Shown here: one piece after another, positions 40,665 through 50,366 of the stretch
Numbering within the stretch: position 1 is the stretch's first letter
How the letters are laid out: each line of letters begins with the position of its first letter
Origin: an uncultured Oscillospiraceae bacterium
Lineage (GTDB): Bacteria > Bacillota > Clostridia > Oscillospirales > Acutalibacteraceae
Length of the DNA stretch: 58,440 nucleotides
Reading direction: 5' to 3'
Assembly (NCBI GenBank): GCA_910588935.1
Contig: CAJUSM010000007.1
Span: 1-58,440, forward strand
Position numbers and translations under genes: made by a program
The notes under the pieces: model-generated
What the model was told of the DNA's origin: nothing
What the model saw: the letters and a program-made list of their open reading frames with translations, nothing else
The model's database searches: none

Positions 40665-41672
40665 TCAGTCCTTTACAGGCTCTGGGCGGTGTAGGAACAG
40701 CCTTACCTCTGTGCCTTTTCCAACCTCCGAGAGGATCTCCATCTGGTTCTGCAGCTTATCCACCACCCGCTTCGTCATATATAGGCCCAACCCCGTGCTT
40801 GTACTCTCAATCCGGCCGTTTCGCCCGGTAAAGCCCCGCTCGCAAACCCTGGGCAGGTCTGCCGGATCAATCCCAATTCCCTGGTCCTTTATGGTAAGCA
40901 CGTCTCTTTCATCCATAGAAATGGTAATGGTACCCTTTGCCGTATACTTTACCGCATTGGAAATCAGCTGCTCCAAAACAAAGAGCAGCCACTTCTCATC
41001 TGTAACCACCTGGTTGGCAAATTCTTCTAGCTGGATGCCCAGCTTTTTATATATAAACTGGGGCGCAAATTTTTTTACAGCCTTTGCCGCAATGGGGCGC
41101 ACCGCCCGGCTTTCCAAACGCAGGTCCGCGCTCATAGAGTAAATACGCAAATACCCTAGGGCCATATCAGCGTACCGCTGCACCTTGAAAATCTCTTGGG
41201 AAAGGGCCGCGTCCCGCCGGGCCGGCTCTAGGGCCGGCGGCGCGCTTTGCAGAATTAGCCCCATAGCCGCCAAGGGGGTTTTAATCTGGTGGGTCCACAT
41301 GGTGTAGTACTCCAGCAAGTCCTCCTGCCGGTTGGCCTGGCTGGCCTCCAGCTCGGAGAGCCTGTTGTGAAGCCTAGCCAGGGTTTCCAGCAGCAGCCGC
41401 TCTTGGTAGGTGCCCTCTGGCTCGATCGGAAGGGTAATAAGGGGCGCCGTACGGAGGATAGCCTCTAGCTTTCGGGCTTTCCGCAGGTAAATTACATAGT
41501 CTGGCGCCCAGAAAAAACTGAGCCCCAAAATACTGGCAATGAGATAGGCATACAGCAAAGGCTGCATGGGCAGGTTATATAGCCAGAAAAGGGCGGCAGC
41601 TATGGCAGAGAGAAAAAGCGGCTCCAGAAAATGGCGGCAATTGTCCCGCAGATAATGCTTAAAAATGTTCAT
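40665..41672 (-). CDS. BceS-type intramembrane-sensing histidine kinase
   Basis: 335 residues. Two membrane helices in the first 60 residues with almost no extracellular loop, typical of BceS. Phospho-accepting H128 in TMWTHQIKTPLAAM; ATP-binding N box LISNAVKYT, KDQGIGIDP and TGLGLYM. It senses through the BceAB transporter and phosphorylates the response regulator encoded just upstream. Confidence 0.9.
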   Translation of the reverse strand: MNIFKHYLRDNCRHFLEPLFLSAIAAALFWLYNLPMQPLLYAYLIASILGLSFFWAPDYVIYLRKARKLEAILRTAPLITLPIEPEGTYQERLLLETLARLHNRLSELEASQANRQEDLLEYYTMWTHQIKTPLAAMGLILQSAPPALEPARRDAALSQEIFKVQRYADMALGYLRIYSMSADLRLESRAVRPIAAKAVKKFAPQFIYKKLGIQLEEFANQVVTDEKWLLFVLEQLISNAVKYTAKGTITISMDERDVLTIKDQGIGIDPADLPRVCERGFTGRNGRIESTSTGLGLYMTKRVVDKLQNQMEILSEVGKGTEVRLFLHRPEPVKD

Positions 41673-41704
41673 ACTGGTTCTTCCTTTCCGGTGCGTGCGG
41701 CCTT

Positions 41705-42376
41705 TTACTCCAAAATATATCCCTGGCCCTTCCGGGTGGCCAGCAGGCCCTTTAGGCCTACCTGCTCCAGTTTTTTTCGCAACCGGGACACATTCACTGT
41801 CAGGGTATTGTCATCAATAAAGCTTTCACTCTCCCACAGCCGGACCATTAGATCGCCCCGGCTAACTGTATGCCCGGCGTTCTCCATAAGCACCTTTAAA
41901 ATTCGAAATTCGTTTTTTGTCAGCTCCTGCCGGCCCTTTGGACCGGTAAGCACCTCGTCCCCCAGGTTCAGCAAAGCGCCCTTGTACTCCATAACGTCTA
42001 CCGCGCTTTGTAAAGAATAGGTTCTGCGGAGCAGTGCCTGTATTTTGGCGGTAAGTACCGATAAGTCGAAGGGCTTTGGCACAAAATCATCCCCACCCAG
42101 CTCGATGGCGGTTACAATATTCAGGTTATCTGCCGCTGAGGAGAGAAAAACCACCGGGACTTTAGAGCGCCGCCGAAGCTCCCGGCACCAGTGGTAGCCA
42201 TTCATCCCAGGCAAACCGATATCCAGCAGCACCAGATGGGGGGAAAAGGCGGTAAACTCCTGAATTGTTTTTGTAAAGTCGGATACAACCTGCACCTGAT
42301 AGCCCCACATGGTGAGGTGGGCAGATACTGTCTGGGCGATAACTGGGTCATCCTCTACCATAAAAATTTTATACAT
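41705..42376 (-). CDS. BceR-type OmpR-family response regulator
   Basis: 223 residues. Receiver domain with acidic pair at 9-10 (VEDD), phosphorylation site D52 (LVLLDIGLPGMNG) and PKPF lysine; winged-helix DNA-binding domain from about 130 (LTKNEFRILKVLMENAG). The start ATG 42376 lies inside the end of the HAD gene (overlap of eight bases), so it is the second gene of that transcript. GTG 42379 is an alternative. Confidence 0.92.
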   Translation of the reverse strand: MYKIFMVEDDPVIAQTVSAHLTMWGYQVQVVSDFTKTIQEFTAFSPHLVLLDIGLPGMNGYHWCRELRRRSKVPVVFLSSAADNLNIVTAIELGGDDFVPKPFDLSVLTAKIQALLRRTYSLQSAVDVMEYKGALLNLGDEVLTGPKGRQELTKNEFRILKVLMENAGHTVSRGDLMVRLWESESFIDDNTLTVNVSRLRKKLEQVGLKGLLATRKGQGYILE

Positions 42377-43073
42377 CACCCAGAATCCTCAAAATGTCGC
42401 TGTAGCTCTCGGCCTGGCAGGTAGGGAGGGCGTGTTGGGGCAGGGCGCCTTGGGTGCTGGCCGGGGTATACCAGATGCTGTCTAGGCCGGCGTTTACCGC
42501 GCCCTGAATGTCGGAAGAAAGGGAATCGCCGATTACAACAGCCTCTTTCGGCTGGAAACCAGGGATATGGGCGGCCACATAGTCGAAATAGGCCTTGTGA
42601 GGTTTGCCTACCCCCACCGCCTCGGAGACAAACACCTCTCGCAGGTAAGGCATTAGGCCAGAATGTTCCAGCCGGGGAAACTGGCTGACTACATTGCCGT
42701 TGGTGACCATATAGAGCTCGCAGGTTTTGCTCAGCCGCTCCAAAAGCTCTTTGGCCCCAGGATAGGGTGTACCGGTGCGGGCCAGGGCGGTAAAGTACTC
42801 TGTATTTACCGTTTCCGGGTCGCCCTGCAGGCCAGTTTCCTTTAAAAACTCCACAAAACGGCTGGTGTAGAGTTCCTGCTTGGTGCATATTCCCTGCTCA
42901 AACCGGCTCCAGGCCCGATTGTTGCAGGCATGATAGCAGGCGAGAAGCTGAGGGGAAAAGGGCCTCTGGGCAGAAAAGCAGGCCTCATACATGGCGTGAA
43001 ACGCTTTCTCCATGTCCTGGGGGAAGTCTAAAAGGGTGTAGTCGGCATCCAGCAAAAGAAACCGGTATTTCAT
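42369..43073 (-). CDS. HAD hydrolase, YjjG-like 5'-nucleotidase
   Basis: 234 residues. HAD motif I DADYTLLDF (D9, D11), motif II VTNGN near 113, motif III K in GKPHKAYFDY, motif IV VIGDSLSSDIQGA. The pattern fits the YjjG/YfnB group, which dephosphorylate nucleotides and analogues. ATG 43073 follows AAAGGATG. It overlaps and precedes the response regulator, so the phosphatase and bceRS share a transcript. Confidence 0.88.
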   Translation of the reverse strand: MKYRFLLLDADYTLLDFPQDMEKAFHAMYEACFSAQRPFSPQLLACYHACNNRAWSRFEQGICTKQELYTSRFVEFLKETGLQGDPETVNTEYFTALARTGTPYPGAKELLERLSKTCELYMVTNGNVVSQFPRLEHSGLMPYLREVFVSEAVGVGKPHKAYFDYVAAHIPGFQPKEAVVIGDSLSSDIQGAVNAGLDSIWYTPASTQGALPQHALPTCQAESYSDILRILGDV

Positions 43074-43267
43074 ATTAAAATCATCCTTTCCGTCATGAGG
43101 ATTGGTGGACGGGCATATAGCTAAGACAGGAAGATTATAGCGTATGGGAAAGGAGGATGTCAAGGCAGGCGAAAAAGGCCGCTCCCTGTCTTGATCCGTC
43201 CCTCATTCAGCTTTTCTATCATAAAGATATGACCTGGATTTTTTGAAAACAAAGGAGTGTGACAAAA

Positions 43268-44518
43268 TTGCACAACAAAACCCTCCGCCGGCTGGGCCAT
43301 TTGGCCGCCTGGCTCATGCTCGCCGCCTCTGTAGGCGCTGCCTGGCTTCTGGGACAGGCCCGGCCCTCTTCTCTTCCCTCCCCATCCCCCTCTCCCTCCC
43401 AGAACCCCACAGAATCCCTGGCCCCCAGTCCTCAGCCTGCCAAAAGCCAAGAGCTGGCCGGTGTTTGGGTTCCCTACATGGCCCTGGCCGCCAATGGGAC
43501 GCAGGAAGGATTTGAAGACAATTTTCGAGGAATTGCCGACTCCGCAAAAGAAAAAGGGCTTAACGCGCTGTTTGTCCATGTAAGGCCATTTTGCGACGCC
43601 CTCTACCCCTCCCAGCTGTACCCTTGGTCTCACCTGCTTACTGGCGAGCAGGGCAAGGACCCAGGGTTCGACCCGCTGGCCTTTATGGTGGAATACACCC
43701 ATAGCTTGGGCATGGAATTTCACGCCTGGATTAACCCTCTGCGAGTAAAAACCAACCAAACCCCTGGCGCTTTGGCCCCAAACAGCCCTTATACCCAGCT
43801 GAAGGACGACTATCCCTACTACTTTATGGAGTGGGAGGGCGGGGTCTATCTAAACCCCGCCTACCCCTATGTGCGGACCCTGATTGCCCAGGGAGCGGCG
43901 GAAATTGTGGAGAATTACCCAGTAGACGGGGTGCATTTTGACGACTATTTTTACCCTGCCCAAGATGAATCTCTGGACAGCCAGGCCTATGCCCTGTACA
44001 CGCAAACAGTGGGAACCCCCTTGAGCCTGGGAGACTGGCGCTCCGCCAATATTGACGCCATGGTGGCAGAGGTATATCACCGGGTAAAAGCCGCCAACAG
44101 TCAGGCAGTGTTTGGCATTTCTCCCCAAGGCAACCTGGCCAACGATGCGGAAATGGGCGCGGATGTAGCGGCTTGGTGCGCGGTGCCAGGGTATCTAGAT
44201 TACATCTGCCCCCAGCTGTACTATGGGTTCGAAAACCCCGCCCTTAGCTACACAGAGGCTCTAGATGACTGGGTAGAGCTTACCCGCCACGAAAACCTAA
44301 AGCTTTATGCGGGCCTGGCGCTGTATAAGGCTGGCAGCGGAGAAGAAGACGGGGCCTGGGACCAGGCTGATATGATCAGCCGGCAGATTACCGCTGCCCG
44401 AGAGGCGGAATGCGGCGGAATTGTGCTGTACAGCTCCGCTTATCTGGATACCCAACAAACCCAGGCGGCCTTAAGCCAAGCTGTAGAAACCCTGGCACAG
44501 GCGGAACCAGCCAACTGA
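43268..44518 (+). CDS. secreted GHL10-type glycosidase-like protein
   Basis: 416 residues. N-terminal hydrophobic anchor (AAWLMLAASVGAAWLLG), a Pro/Ser linker, then a barrel resembling the glycosyl hydrolase-like 10 (DUF187) family: ELAGVWVPYM, FVHVRPFCDALYPS, EFHAWINPLRV, VDGVHFDDYFYP, YLDYICPQLYYGF. The family is thought to act on cell-wall or capsular sugars; substrate unknown. The start is taken as TTG 43268, ten bases after AAAGGAG; GTG 43259 is only one base from that site. Confidence 0.85.
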   Translation: MHNKTLRRLGHLAAWLMLAASVGAAWLLGQARPSSLPSPSPSPSQNPTESLAPSPQPAKSQELAGVWVPYMALAANGTQEGFEDNFRGIADSAKEKGLNALFVHVRPFCDALYPSQLYPWSHLLTGEQGKDPGFDPLAFMVEYTHSLGMEFHAWINPLRVKTNQTPGALAPNSPYTQLKDDYPYYFMEWEGGVYLNPAYPYVRTLIAQGAAEIVENYPVDGVHFDDYFYPAQDESLDSQAYALYTQTVGTPLSLGDWRSANIDAMVAEVYHRVKAANSQAVFGISPQGNLANDAEMGADVAAWCAVPGYLDYICPQLYYGFENPALSYTEALDDWVELTRHENLKLYAGLALYKAGSGEEDGAWDQADMISRQITAAREAECGGIVLYSSAYLDTQQTQAALSQAVETLAQAEPAN

Positions 44519-44523
44519 AAAAA

Positions 44524-44553
44524 GGGGGGCGCGGACACGCGCTCCCTTTTTTT
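44524..44553. terminator. bidirectional terminator
   Basis: GGGGGGCGCG / CGCGCTCCC stem, four-base loop, TTTTTTT tail, between convergent GHL10 and ABC exporter genes. Confidence 0.88.
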
Positions 44554-44562
44554 CAGCTTCCT

Positions 44563-46230
44563 TCAGCTCTCCCCCACCGGCTCCTCTACCGCCACGCCGT
44601 TCTCCAGGCGGTATACCCGGTCCATCCCAGCCAGGTTTTCCCGGCGGTGGGTAATCATAATTACCGTCTTCTCCTTCATTCCCTTTATGATGATATCGTG
44701 GAGATAGGCGTCAGACTCTACATCAAAGCCAGAGGTGGCTTCGTCCAGAATAACCACCGGCGCGTCTTTAAGCAGCGCTCTTGCTACTGCCAGCTTCTGC
44801 TTTTCTCCCCCGGAAAGCCTGGCCCCATTCCGGCCAATCTGGGTTTTTACCCCCTCTGGCATCCGCTGGATGTACTCCATTACACCGCTGGCCTCCATGG
44901 CGGCCTTTACCCGTTCCGGCGCAGCCTGGCCGCCTAGGTCAATGTTGTCCCTGATATTTCCTAGGAACAGGTATGGCTCTTGACTGACCACGGAAAACAG
45001 CGAGCGATATCCCGCCAGATCCAGCTGGGAAACCGGCGTCCCGTCTGCCCGGATTTCCCCGGAATCTGGGATATAAAAGCGAAGGAGCAGGTTCAGGATG
45101 GTGGATTTGCCGCTGCCGTTGTGGCCAATAATGGCCACCTTTTCTCCCGGCTCTATGGAAAAATTTATCCCCCGCAGAATCTGACGCCCTTCTTGGTAGG
45201 AAAAGGCCACATCCTCAAATGCCAGCCGAGGCGGATGATTCCCCGCCTGGGCTGTTCCGGAATTTTCTTCCGATTCCATATCCAAAAACCGAAACAGCCG
45301 CCGGGCCGAGGGCATTACCCGGGCAAAGTACATTTTCAAGTTCAGCAGGGCAGATACCGGCCCTGTAACATACCAGGAATAGGACACAAAGGCAAATACC
45401 GCCCCAATGGTCAAGCTCCCCTGGCAGATAAGGATACCGCCCACCAGGTATAGCAAAATTGTAACACTCCACTCCAGCAGGGATTCCCAAAGGGTATTCC
45501 AAGCGTCAATCATCCCGTTGCGCTTTTCCAGGCCCAGCAGGGCCTTTTGCTTTTCCTGAAAGGCCCTGTCCCGGCTCTCAAAAAGGTTCCACAGCTTAAT
45601 CTCCTCTACACCCTCCAGGTTATCCCCAAACCACCGGGAAAAGTCCCGGCTGCTTTCAAGCATTTCGTCCATCGCCTGTTCCCGGCGCTTGGCCATACGG
45701 TTTACCAACAGCAGCTTTATCGGAACCATAGCCACTACAATCAGGGTCAGCTTCCAGCTGATAATCACCAGGCCTGTTAACCCGCTGACAATGCGGAACA
45801 GGTAACCAACGGTCATCACGGTAAAATTGTCGGTAACCGATGCCACCTGCGACACATCCATTTGCAGGCAGCTAAGGATTTCCGCATTATTTCTATCCTC
45901 AAAATAGGTCTTTTTCAGCCGGAGCAGCTTTTGAAAAACCTGGCGAAAAATGGCATACCGGGACCGGTTATGGATATCGAGAAAAAGTTTGGTTTGGGCC
46001 AATTCCGCCCCTTGGTTCATCAAAATGAGCAGGGCAAGAACAGTGGCGGACCCGCAGAGCACAGAGAGATTTTTACCCAGCATTCCGCCATCGGTAATAC
46101 GCTGGATCACCAATGGCTGAAGAAAGCCAATGAAAGTGGAAAGAGCCAGCAAAAGGCCGGCCAAAATGAACTCTTTTTTATAGGGAAACAAATATGATAA
46201 AATCCGCCGGATTGTTTTCCAGTCTTTCAT
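44563..46230 (-). CDS. ABC exporter, fused membrane and ATPase domains
   Basis: 555 residues. Six membrane helices in the first 300 residues, then an ATPase domain: Walker A GHNGSGKST near 365, signature LSGGEKQKLAVARALL, Walker B VILDEATSGFD, H-loop MITHR. Half-transporter of the MsbA/LmrA type, expected to act as a homodimer; no partner gene is adjacent. Cargo unknown. Single-gene transcript ending at the shared terminator. Confidence 0.9.
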   Translation of the reverse strand: MKDWKTIRRILSYLFPYKKEFILAGLLLALSTFIGFLQPLVIQRITDGGMLGKNLSVLCGSATVLALLILMNQGAELAQTKLFLDIHNRSRYAIFRQVFQKLLRLKKTYFEDRNNAEILSCLQMDVSQVASVTDNFTVMTVGYLFRIVSGLTGLVIISWKLTLIVVAMVPIKLLLVNRMAKRREQAMDEMLESSRDFSRWFGDNLEGVEEIKLWNLFESRDRAFQEKQKALLGLEKRNGMIDAWNTLWESLLEWSVTILLYLVGGILICQGSLTIGAVFAFVSYSWYVTGPVSALLNLKMYFARVMPSARRLFRFLDMESEENSGTAQAGNHPPRLAFEDVAFSYQEGRQILRGINFSIEPGEKVAIIGHNGSGKSTILNLLLRFYIPDSGEIRADGTPVSQLDLAGYRSLFSVVSQEPYLFLGNIRDNIDLGGQAAPERVKAAMEASGVMEYIQRMPEGVKTQIGRNGARLSGGEKQKLAVARALLKDAPVVILDEATSGFDVESDAYLHDIIIKGMKEKTVIMITHRRENLAGMDRVYRLENGVAVEEPVGES

Positions 46231-46731
46231 TGCAAGGCTCCTTTATGGCAAGTGGAAAGCCAAAAATTTTCTTTGGGAAAATCGGATAAAGCCAGGCTGC
46301 CAAGAGCCTGGCTTATCTAAATACAGTAACTTGCATACCAGAATGGGGAGTGTCCAAACGAGGAGATAAAGGTAAGCTAGAGAAGAAAAACACGGCTCTC
46401 AGATGCCGTGAGAAAATGGGAAAAGTTTCGTAGACTTCGCTTCGCGAAGTCTTACCTTTCTCAAAGGCTGCGGGGTGTGGGGCCCCGCCCTTAAAAAGAT
46501 AAAGGAAAACGGCGCAGACAAATGCCGCGCCAATTCCAATAGGCCGCCCTAGATTTGCATTACCAGCCGAAAGGCTCCTACAAAAACAGCCTGCTCAGGT
46601 TAAGCATGATATAAGGCTGAAACAGATCTCAGTTTTAAAACAGAAGCCCAGCATCCTACGCCTATAAGCGCAGCCCCCCAAGCAATCAATCCCCAGAGCC
46701 TAGAGAATATGTCTGTCTGGAAAAACAGAAT
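46231..46731. other. 500-base non-coding region rich in hairpins
   Basis: No gene on either strand. Several clean inverted repeats: AAGCCAGGCT / AGCCTGGCTT (46287-46313), CACGGC / GCCGTG (46391-46410), a perfect 9-bp stem AGACTTCGC / GCGAAGTCT with a three-base loop (46432-46452), a GGGGCCCC core (about 46479-46487) and GGCGC..GCGCC (about 46511-46533). The first could be a terminator for the BlaI transcript. The rest are unexplained. Confidence 0.5.
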
Positions 46732-47142
46732 TTATTCCGCCTCTTCTGTTTCCTCTGCACGATACTCCTCAATCAGTCTTTCCAGCTCCTGAATAAGCTC
46801 CTCTTTCCCCTTTTCGCCGCCTTTTTCCACCATGGCAACCGCGGCAGAACGGAGCAAGGCGTCGGGAGCCACACCGCCCCGGGCAGCCAGCTGGACATAG
46901 TACTCCTCCTTAGTCAGGGCACAGCAGAAACGCCGGGCGTACTGGTTAACCCGCTGCTCGAAGCCGCAACACTCAACAGCGCCCTTTCTCTCCAGAGACT
47001 TTAGAACCACACGGAGATAATGCTCGCCCCAATCTTGGTCGCGAAGCTTTTCCACCATTTCCAAGGCACTAAGGGGGGTATTCTCAGACCAAAGGAAATT
47101 CATGAGCCTCTCTTCACTTTTTGACAAAGAAAAACCTGGCAT
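46732..47142 (-). CDS. BlaI/MecI/CopY-family repressor
   Basis: 136 residues. Winged-helix domain in the first 75 residues (LSKSEERLMNFLWSENTPLSALEMVEKL, then HYLRVVLKSLERKGAVE) as in penicillinase-type repressors, plus a C-terminal dimerisation part and a Glu-rich tail. The partner sensor protease BlaR1/MecR1, normally adjacent, is missing, so the inducing signal is unclear. Strong promoter upstream; targets may be its own gene or a neighbour. Confidence 0.85.
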   Translation of the reverse strand: MPGFSLSKSEERLMNFLWSENTPLSALEMVEKLRDQDWGEHYLRVVLKSLERKGAVECCGFEQRVNQYARRFCCALTKEEYYVQLAARGGVAPDALLRSAAVAMVEKGGEKGKEELIQELERLIEEYRAEETEEAE

Positions 47143-47230
47143 ATATAGTTTGCCTCCTCGTGGATGTCATCCCAACGGCCTAAACGGTTAGCGACCCGGA
47201 CAAGTCTATGGGTGACAGTTTTATATTGTA

Positions 47231-47259
47231 ATTATAATTCACCATGCACTTTTTGTCAA
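47231..47259 (-). promoter_or_regulatory. strong promoter of the BlaI-type gene
   Basis: Minus strand consensus TTGACA (47254-47259), 17 bases, TATAAT (47231-47236). The first 90 transcribed bases before the start contain no clear hairpin. Confidence 0.88.
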
Positions 47260-47384
47260 CAATCTTTTCTAAAAATTTAGAAAAAATTGCTGAAATACTT
47301 TTCGCCGAAGAAGAGCTCCAAAACGATACCTTGCGGGAAAACAGGCAGGGCTTTGCCGAAAGCCAGGAAAGAAACTGGCAAATA

Positions 47385-47413
47385 TTGCCTTTCCCGTGTA
47401 TATATGGTAAACT
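47385..47413 (+). promoter_or_regulatory. promoter of the 47.4 kb membrane protein gene
   Basis: TTGCCT (47385-47390), 17 bases, TAAACT (47408-47413), about 30 bases before the start. Confidence 0.6.
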
Positions 47414-47444
47414 TTATCATTATCTGGTCTAGGGAGGTATATGC

Positions 47445-48737
47445 ATGGAACAAAACAGGAAGTCTGCGCCTTGGGGCCAGAGTGTAAAAGAAGAGGCCTG
47501 GCTTATTGCTGCCGCAGTAATAATAGTGGTTGGGGCCCACGCCATTTTCATGCTTCTTTCCGGTAAATATTTGCTTGCGGAAAACCCCTACAACTCCTAC
47601 CTCCGCCAAGCCTGCGCCTGGCTGCAAGGCCGGCTCTCCCTGCCGGAAAACTGTCCCTGGCTAGAGCTGGCTGTCCTTAGGCCACAGCCCTATCAGCTGG
47701 AGTTCTATGTCTCTTTCCCTCCCTTCCCCTCCTACCTGCTGCTGCCCTTTGCGGCCCTTTTTGGAGAAAACGCCCCAGACAGCCTATTGGCCTTTCTCTC
47801 CATGATAATGGGCCTGGCCTATGGAGTCCGGCTGGCAGGGCATTTTCGCCTGAGCAGGTTTTCCCGGGTAATGCTGCCGGTGTTTCTCTATGGCAGCAAT
47901 AATTTGTGGCAGATCACTGTGGATGCGTGGGTATGGTTTTTGGCCCAAAACCTGGCGTTTACTTTTACTATGGCCTCTTTTTGGTATGCCTGCCGGGGTA
48001 AAAAGGGGCGGGCGGCATTTTGCCTTGCGGCAGCGGTTGGGTGCCGGCCTTTCCAAATTGTCTACATTCCGGTTGCCTGCCTACTGCTGGCGGAGAGCCG
48101 AAAAAGCCAGGGTGACGGCCTGAAGTGGATTCTGTGGAGCAAGGATTACCGGTATATTCCCGCTGCGCTTTTATGCGTTTCCTTTATGGCCCTAAATTTA
48201 CTGCGCTTTGGCAGCCCCTGGGAGTTTGGGCACAGCTACCTGCCGGAGTTCACCCGCTCGGCCCACGGGCAGTTCAGCCTGTACTACTTAAAGGAAAACC
48301 TGCCTACCCTGCTCCGCCTGCCGGAAATTTCCTCAAGCACAGGGCAATTGGAATTTCCCATGTACAATGGGGGCAATATATTTCTGGCAGATCCTATATT
48401 GGCCGTGTGGCTGGCGGTTATCCTGATTGCGGCTTTAAAAGCCCGGAGCCAGGGGCGCTGGCAATGGCCGGCAGCTGTCTTGACGGTTACTGTACTATGC
48501 CACATTTTCGCCCTATGCTGCCACAAAACCATGGGCGGGCACCACTTTGGCAACCGGTATATCATTGACACATTGCCGGCGGTATACTTAGGCCTATGCT
48601 GGCTGGCCAGAGAGACCGGCGGGCTGAACTGCCTAAAAGAGAGAGAAAAAAGATTAGCCTGGCTGGCACTGGGGGCGGCCATGGTATGGGGGCTTCTCCT
48701 CAATTTCTGGGGCACCCTAACCATGTATTCGACCTGA
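47445..48737 (+). CDS. polytopic membrane protein, glycosyltransferase-like
   Basis: 430 residues with roughly ten membrane segments and aromatic-rich extracellular loops. The first loop after helix 1 holds ENPYNSYLRQACAWLQGRL, and later segments NRYIIDTLPAVYLG and NNLWQITVDAWVW. The layout recalls GT-C type (PMT_2/GT39-like) enzymes that use lipid-linked sugars, but no catalytic motif is secure. ATG 47445 follows GGGAGG. Single-gene unit with its own terminator. Confidence 0.55.
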   Translation: MEQNRKSAPWGQSVKEEAWLIAAAVIIVVGAHAIFMLLSGKYLLAENPYNSYLRQACAWLQGRLSLPENCPWLELAVLRPQPYQLEFYVSFPPFPSYLLLPFAALFGENAPDSLLAFLSMIMGLAYGVRLAGHFRLSRFSRVMLPVFLYGSNNLWQITVDAWVWFLAQNLAFTFTMASFWYACRGKKGRAAFCLAAAVGCRPFQIVYIPVACLLLAESRKSQGDGLKWILWSKDYRYIPAALLCVSFMALNLLRFGSPWEFGHSYLPEFTRSAHGQFSLYYLKENLPTLLRLPEISSSTGQLEFPMYNGGNIFLADPILAVWLAVILIAALKARSQGRWQWPAAVLTVTVLCHIFALCCHKTMGGHHFGNRYIIDTLPAVYLGLCWLARETGGLNCLKEREKRLAWLALGAAMVWGLLLNFWGTLTMYST

Positions 48738-48760
48738 CAGAGTGCTAAAAGACAAGAAAA

Positions 48761-48787
48761 AGAGCTCCCGCGCCAGGAGCTCTTTTT
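48761..48787 (+). terminator. terminator of the membrane protein gene
   Basis: Perfect 8-bp stem AGAGCTCC / GGAGCTCT, seven-base loop, TTTT tail. Confidence 0.88.
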
Positions 48788-48839
48788 ACATACTGTGAAA
48801 ATTATTTCTCTGTGCGGGAGCCCCTAAAGAGTCTTGGCT

Positions 48840-50207
48840 CTATTTGCCTATGTCCTTAATCTCCCGCTGGTAAAGGCGGAGGAAAAAGACCACGCTTGCC
48901 GCCATGGAGACGGTTTCCGCAATGGGAAAGGACCACCACACCGCGTTGACCTCACCGAAAATCCGGGCCAAAAGCCAGGCTGCCGGTACCAGTACCACCA
49001 GCTGCCGCATGAGGGAAACTACCAGGCTGTAGCTGCCCTTGCCCACCGCCTGAAACAGCGTGGAGGACACAATGCCAAGGGCGGCGAATACAAAACAGCT
49101 GCAAATGGTGCGCAGGGCGGGCATCCCAATGGCCAGCAGCTCTGGGGAAGCGTTGAAAATACCCAGCAGCTTATCCGGCAGCAAAAGGAAAACCAGCATC
49201 CCCACAGTCATAATGACCAGGGCAATGAGGCAGCCCTGAAACAGAGCAAGCAGCATCCTTTTTTTGTTTTTAGCCCCAAAGTTAAAGCCCATTATGGGCA
49301 GCAAGCCCTGCGTTAGGCCAAAGACGGGCATAAAGACAAAGGATTGCAGCTTGAAATACAGCCCAAACACTGTGTAAGCCGCAGTAGAAAAACCCGAGAG
49401 GATGGCGTTCATGGCCATATTCATCACCGTGCCGATCGCCTGCATGACAATAGCCGGCAGGCCCACCGCATAGATATTCTTTACCGTGGCCCAGCTCAGG
49501 CGGAACCCCTTAAAGCTGATAGTAATCTCATGGGGTCGAACGGCCATTACAACCGCGGCAAAAATCATAGAGAGAATCTGCCCTGCTACAGTAGCCACAG
49601 CGGCTCCGGTTACGCCCAGGGCAGGCAAGCCAAAATAGCCAAAGATGAACACCGGGTCCAACAGGATGTTCACCAGCGCCCCTACCAGCTGAAACACCAT
49701 GGGCCAAAGCATGTTGCCGGTAGCCTGAAGGATTTTCTCCAGCATGATGACCACAAAGCTGCCAAAGGAAAACACGCAGCAAATTGAGATATACTGGTCG
49801 CCCATGGCCACAATTTCTGGATCCGACTCGAACATCTGGAAAAAGGGGGTGGTAAAAAAGCCCCCGTATACCGCGAAGACCAGCCAGGTGGCAATACCCA
49901 GCAGAATACCATGAACTGCCGCCGCTCCGGCCTCTTCCCGGCGGCCCTGGCCTAGGCGGCGGGAGATAAGGGAGGTAACGCCTACGGCTGTGCCTACGCC
50001 GAAGGCAATCAGCAGATTCTGAATGGGAAAGGCCAGGGAAACAGCGGCCAAGGCCTTTTCGCTGACCTGGGAGACAAAGTAGCTATCCACAATATTGTAC
50101 AGCGCCTGAACCAGCATGGAAAACATAGCCGGCAGAGCCATAGAAAAAATAAGGGGCAGCATTTTGGCAGAACCCATACGGTTTTGGGCCTGAGACTTTT
50201 CACTCAC
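48840..50207 (-). CDS. MATE-family multidrug efflux transporter
   Basis: 455 residues with twelve expected membrane helices in two related halves. Motifs of the MepA-like MATE group: LPAMFSMLVQALYNIVDSYF, SLISRRLGQGRREEA, GFNFGAKNKKRM near 280. Sodium- or proton-driven export of cationic compounds is the family role. Start GTG 50207 is nine bases from AAGGAA; GTG 50216 would overlap that site. It borders the prophage remnant; its 5' end lies 230 bases from the recombinase gene end. Confidence 0.9.
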   Translation of the reverse strand: MSEKSQAQNRMGSAKMLPLIFSMALPAMFSMLVQALYNIVDSYFVSQVSEKALAAVSLAFPIQNLLIAFGVGTAVGVTSLISRRLGQGRREEAGAAAVHGILLGIATWLVFAVYGGFFTTPFFQMFESDPEIVAMGDQYISICCVFSFGSFVVIMLEKILQATGNMLWPMVFQLVGALVNILLDPVFIFGYFGLPALGVTGAAVATVAGQILSMIFAAVVMAVRPHEITISFKGFRLSWATVKNIYAVGLPAIVMQAIGTVMNMAMNAILSGFSTAAYTVFGLYFKLQSFVFMPVFGLTQGLLPIMGFNFGAKNKKRMLLALFQGCLIALVIMTVGMLVFLLLPDKLLGIFNASPELLAIGMPALRTICSCFVFAALGIVSSTLFQAVGKGSYSLVVSLMRQLVVLVPAAWLLARIFGEVNAVWWSFPIAETVSMAASVVFFLRLYQREIKDIGK

Positions 50208-50366
50208 AGCAAGCACTTCCTTCTTTCGACATTTTTCAAACTGACCAATTATAGCAAAAACTTCTTAAAAAGTAAAGAGCTGATTTGTCCAAGGCAGGGA
50301 AATGAATTTTTCCAAGCCACAAAAGGCACTAAAAATATTACCTATTGTTTTCTAGGCCATATAAGC

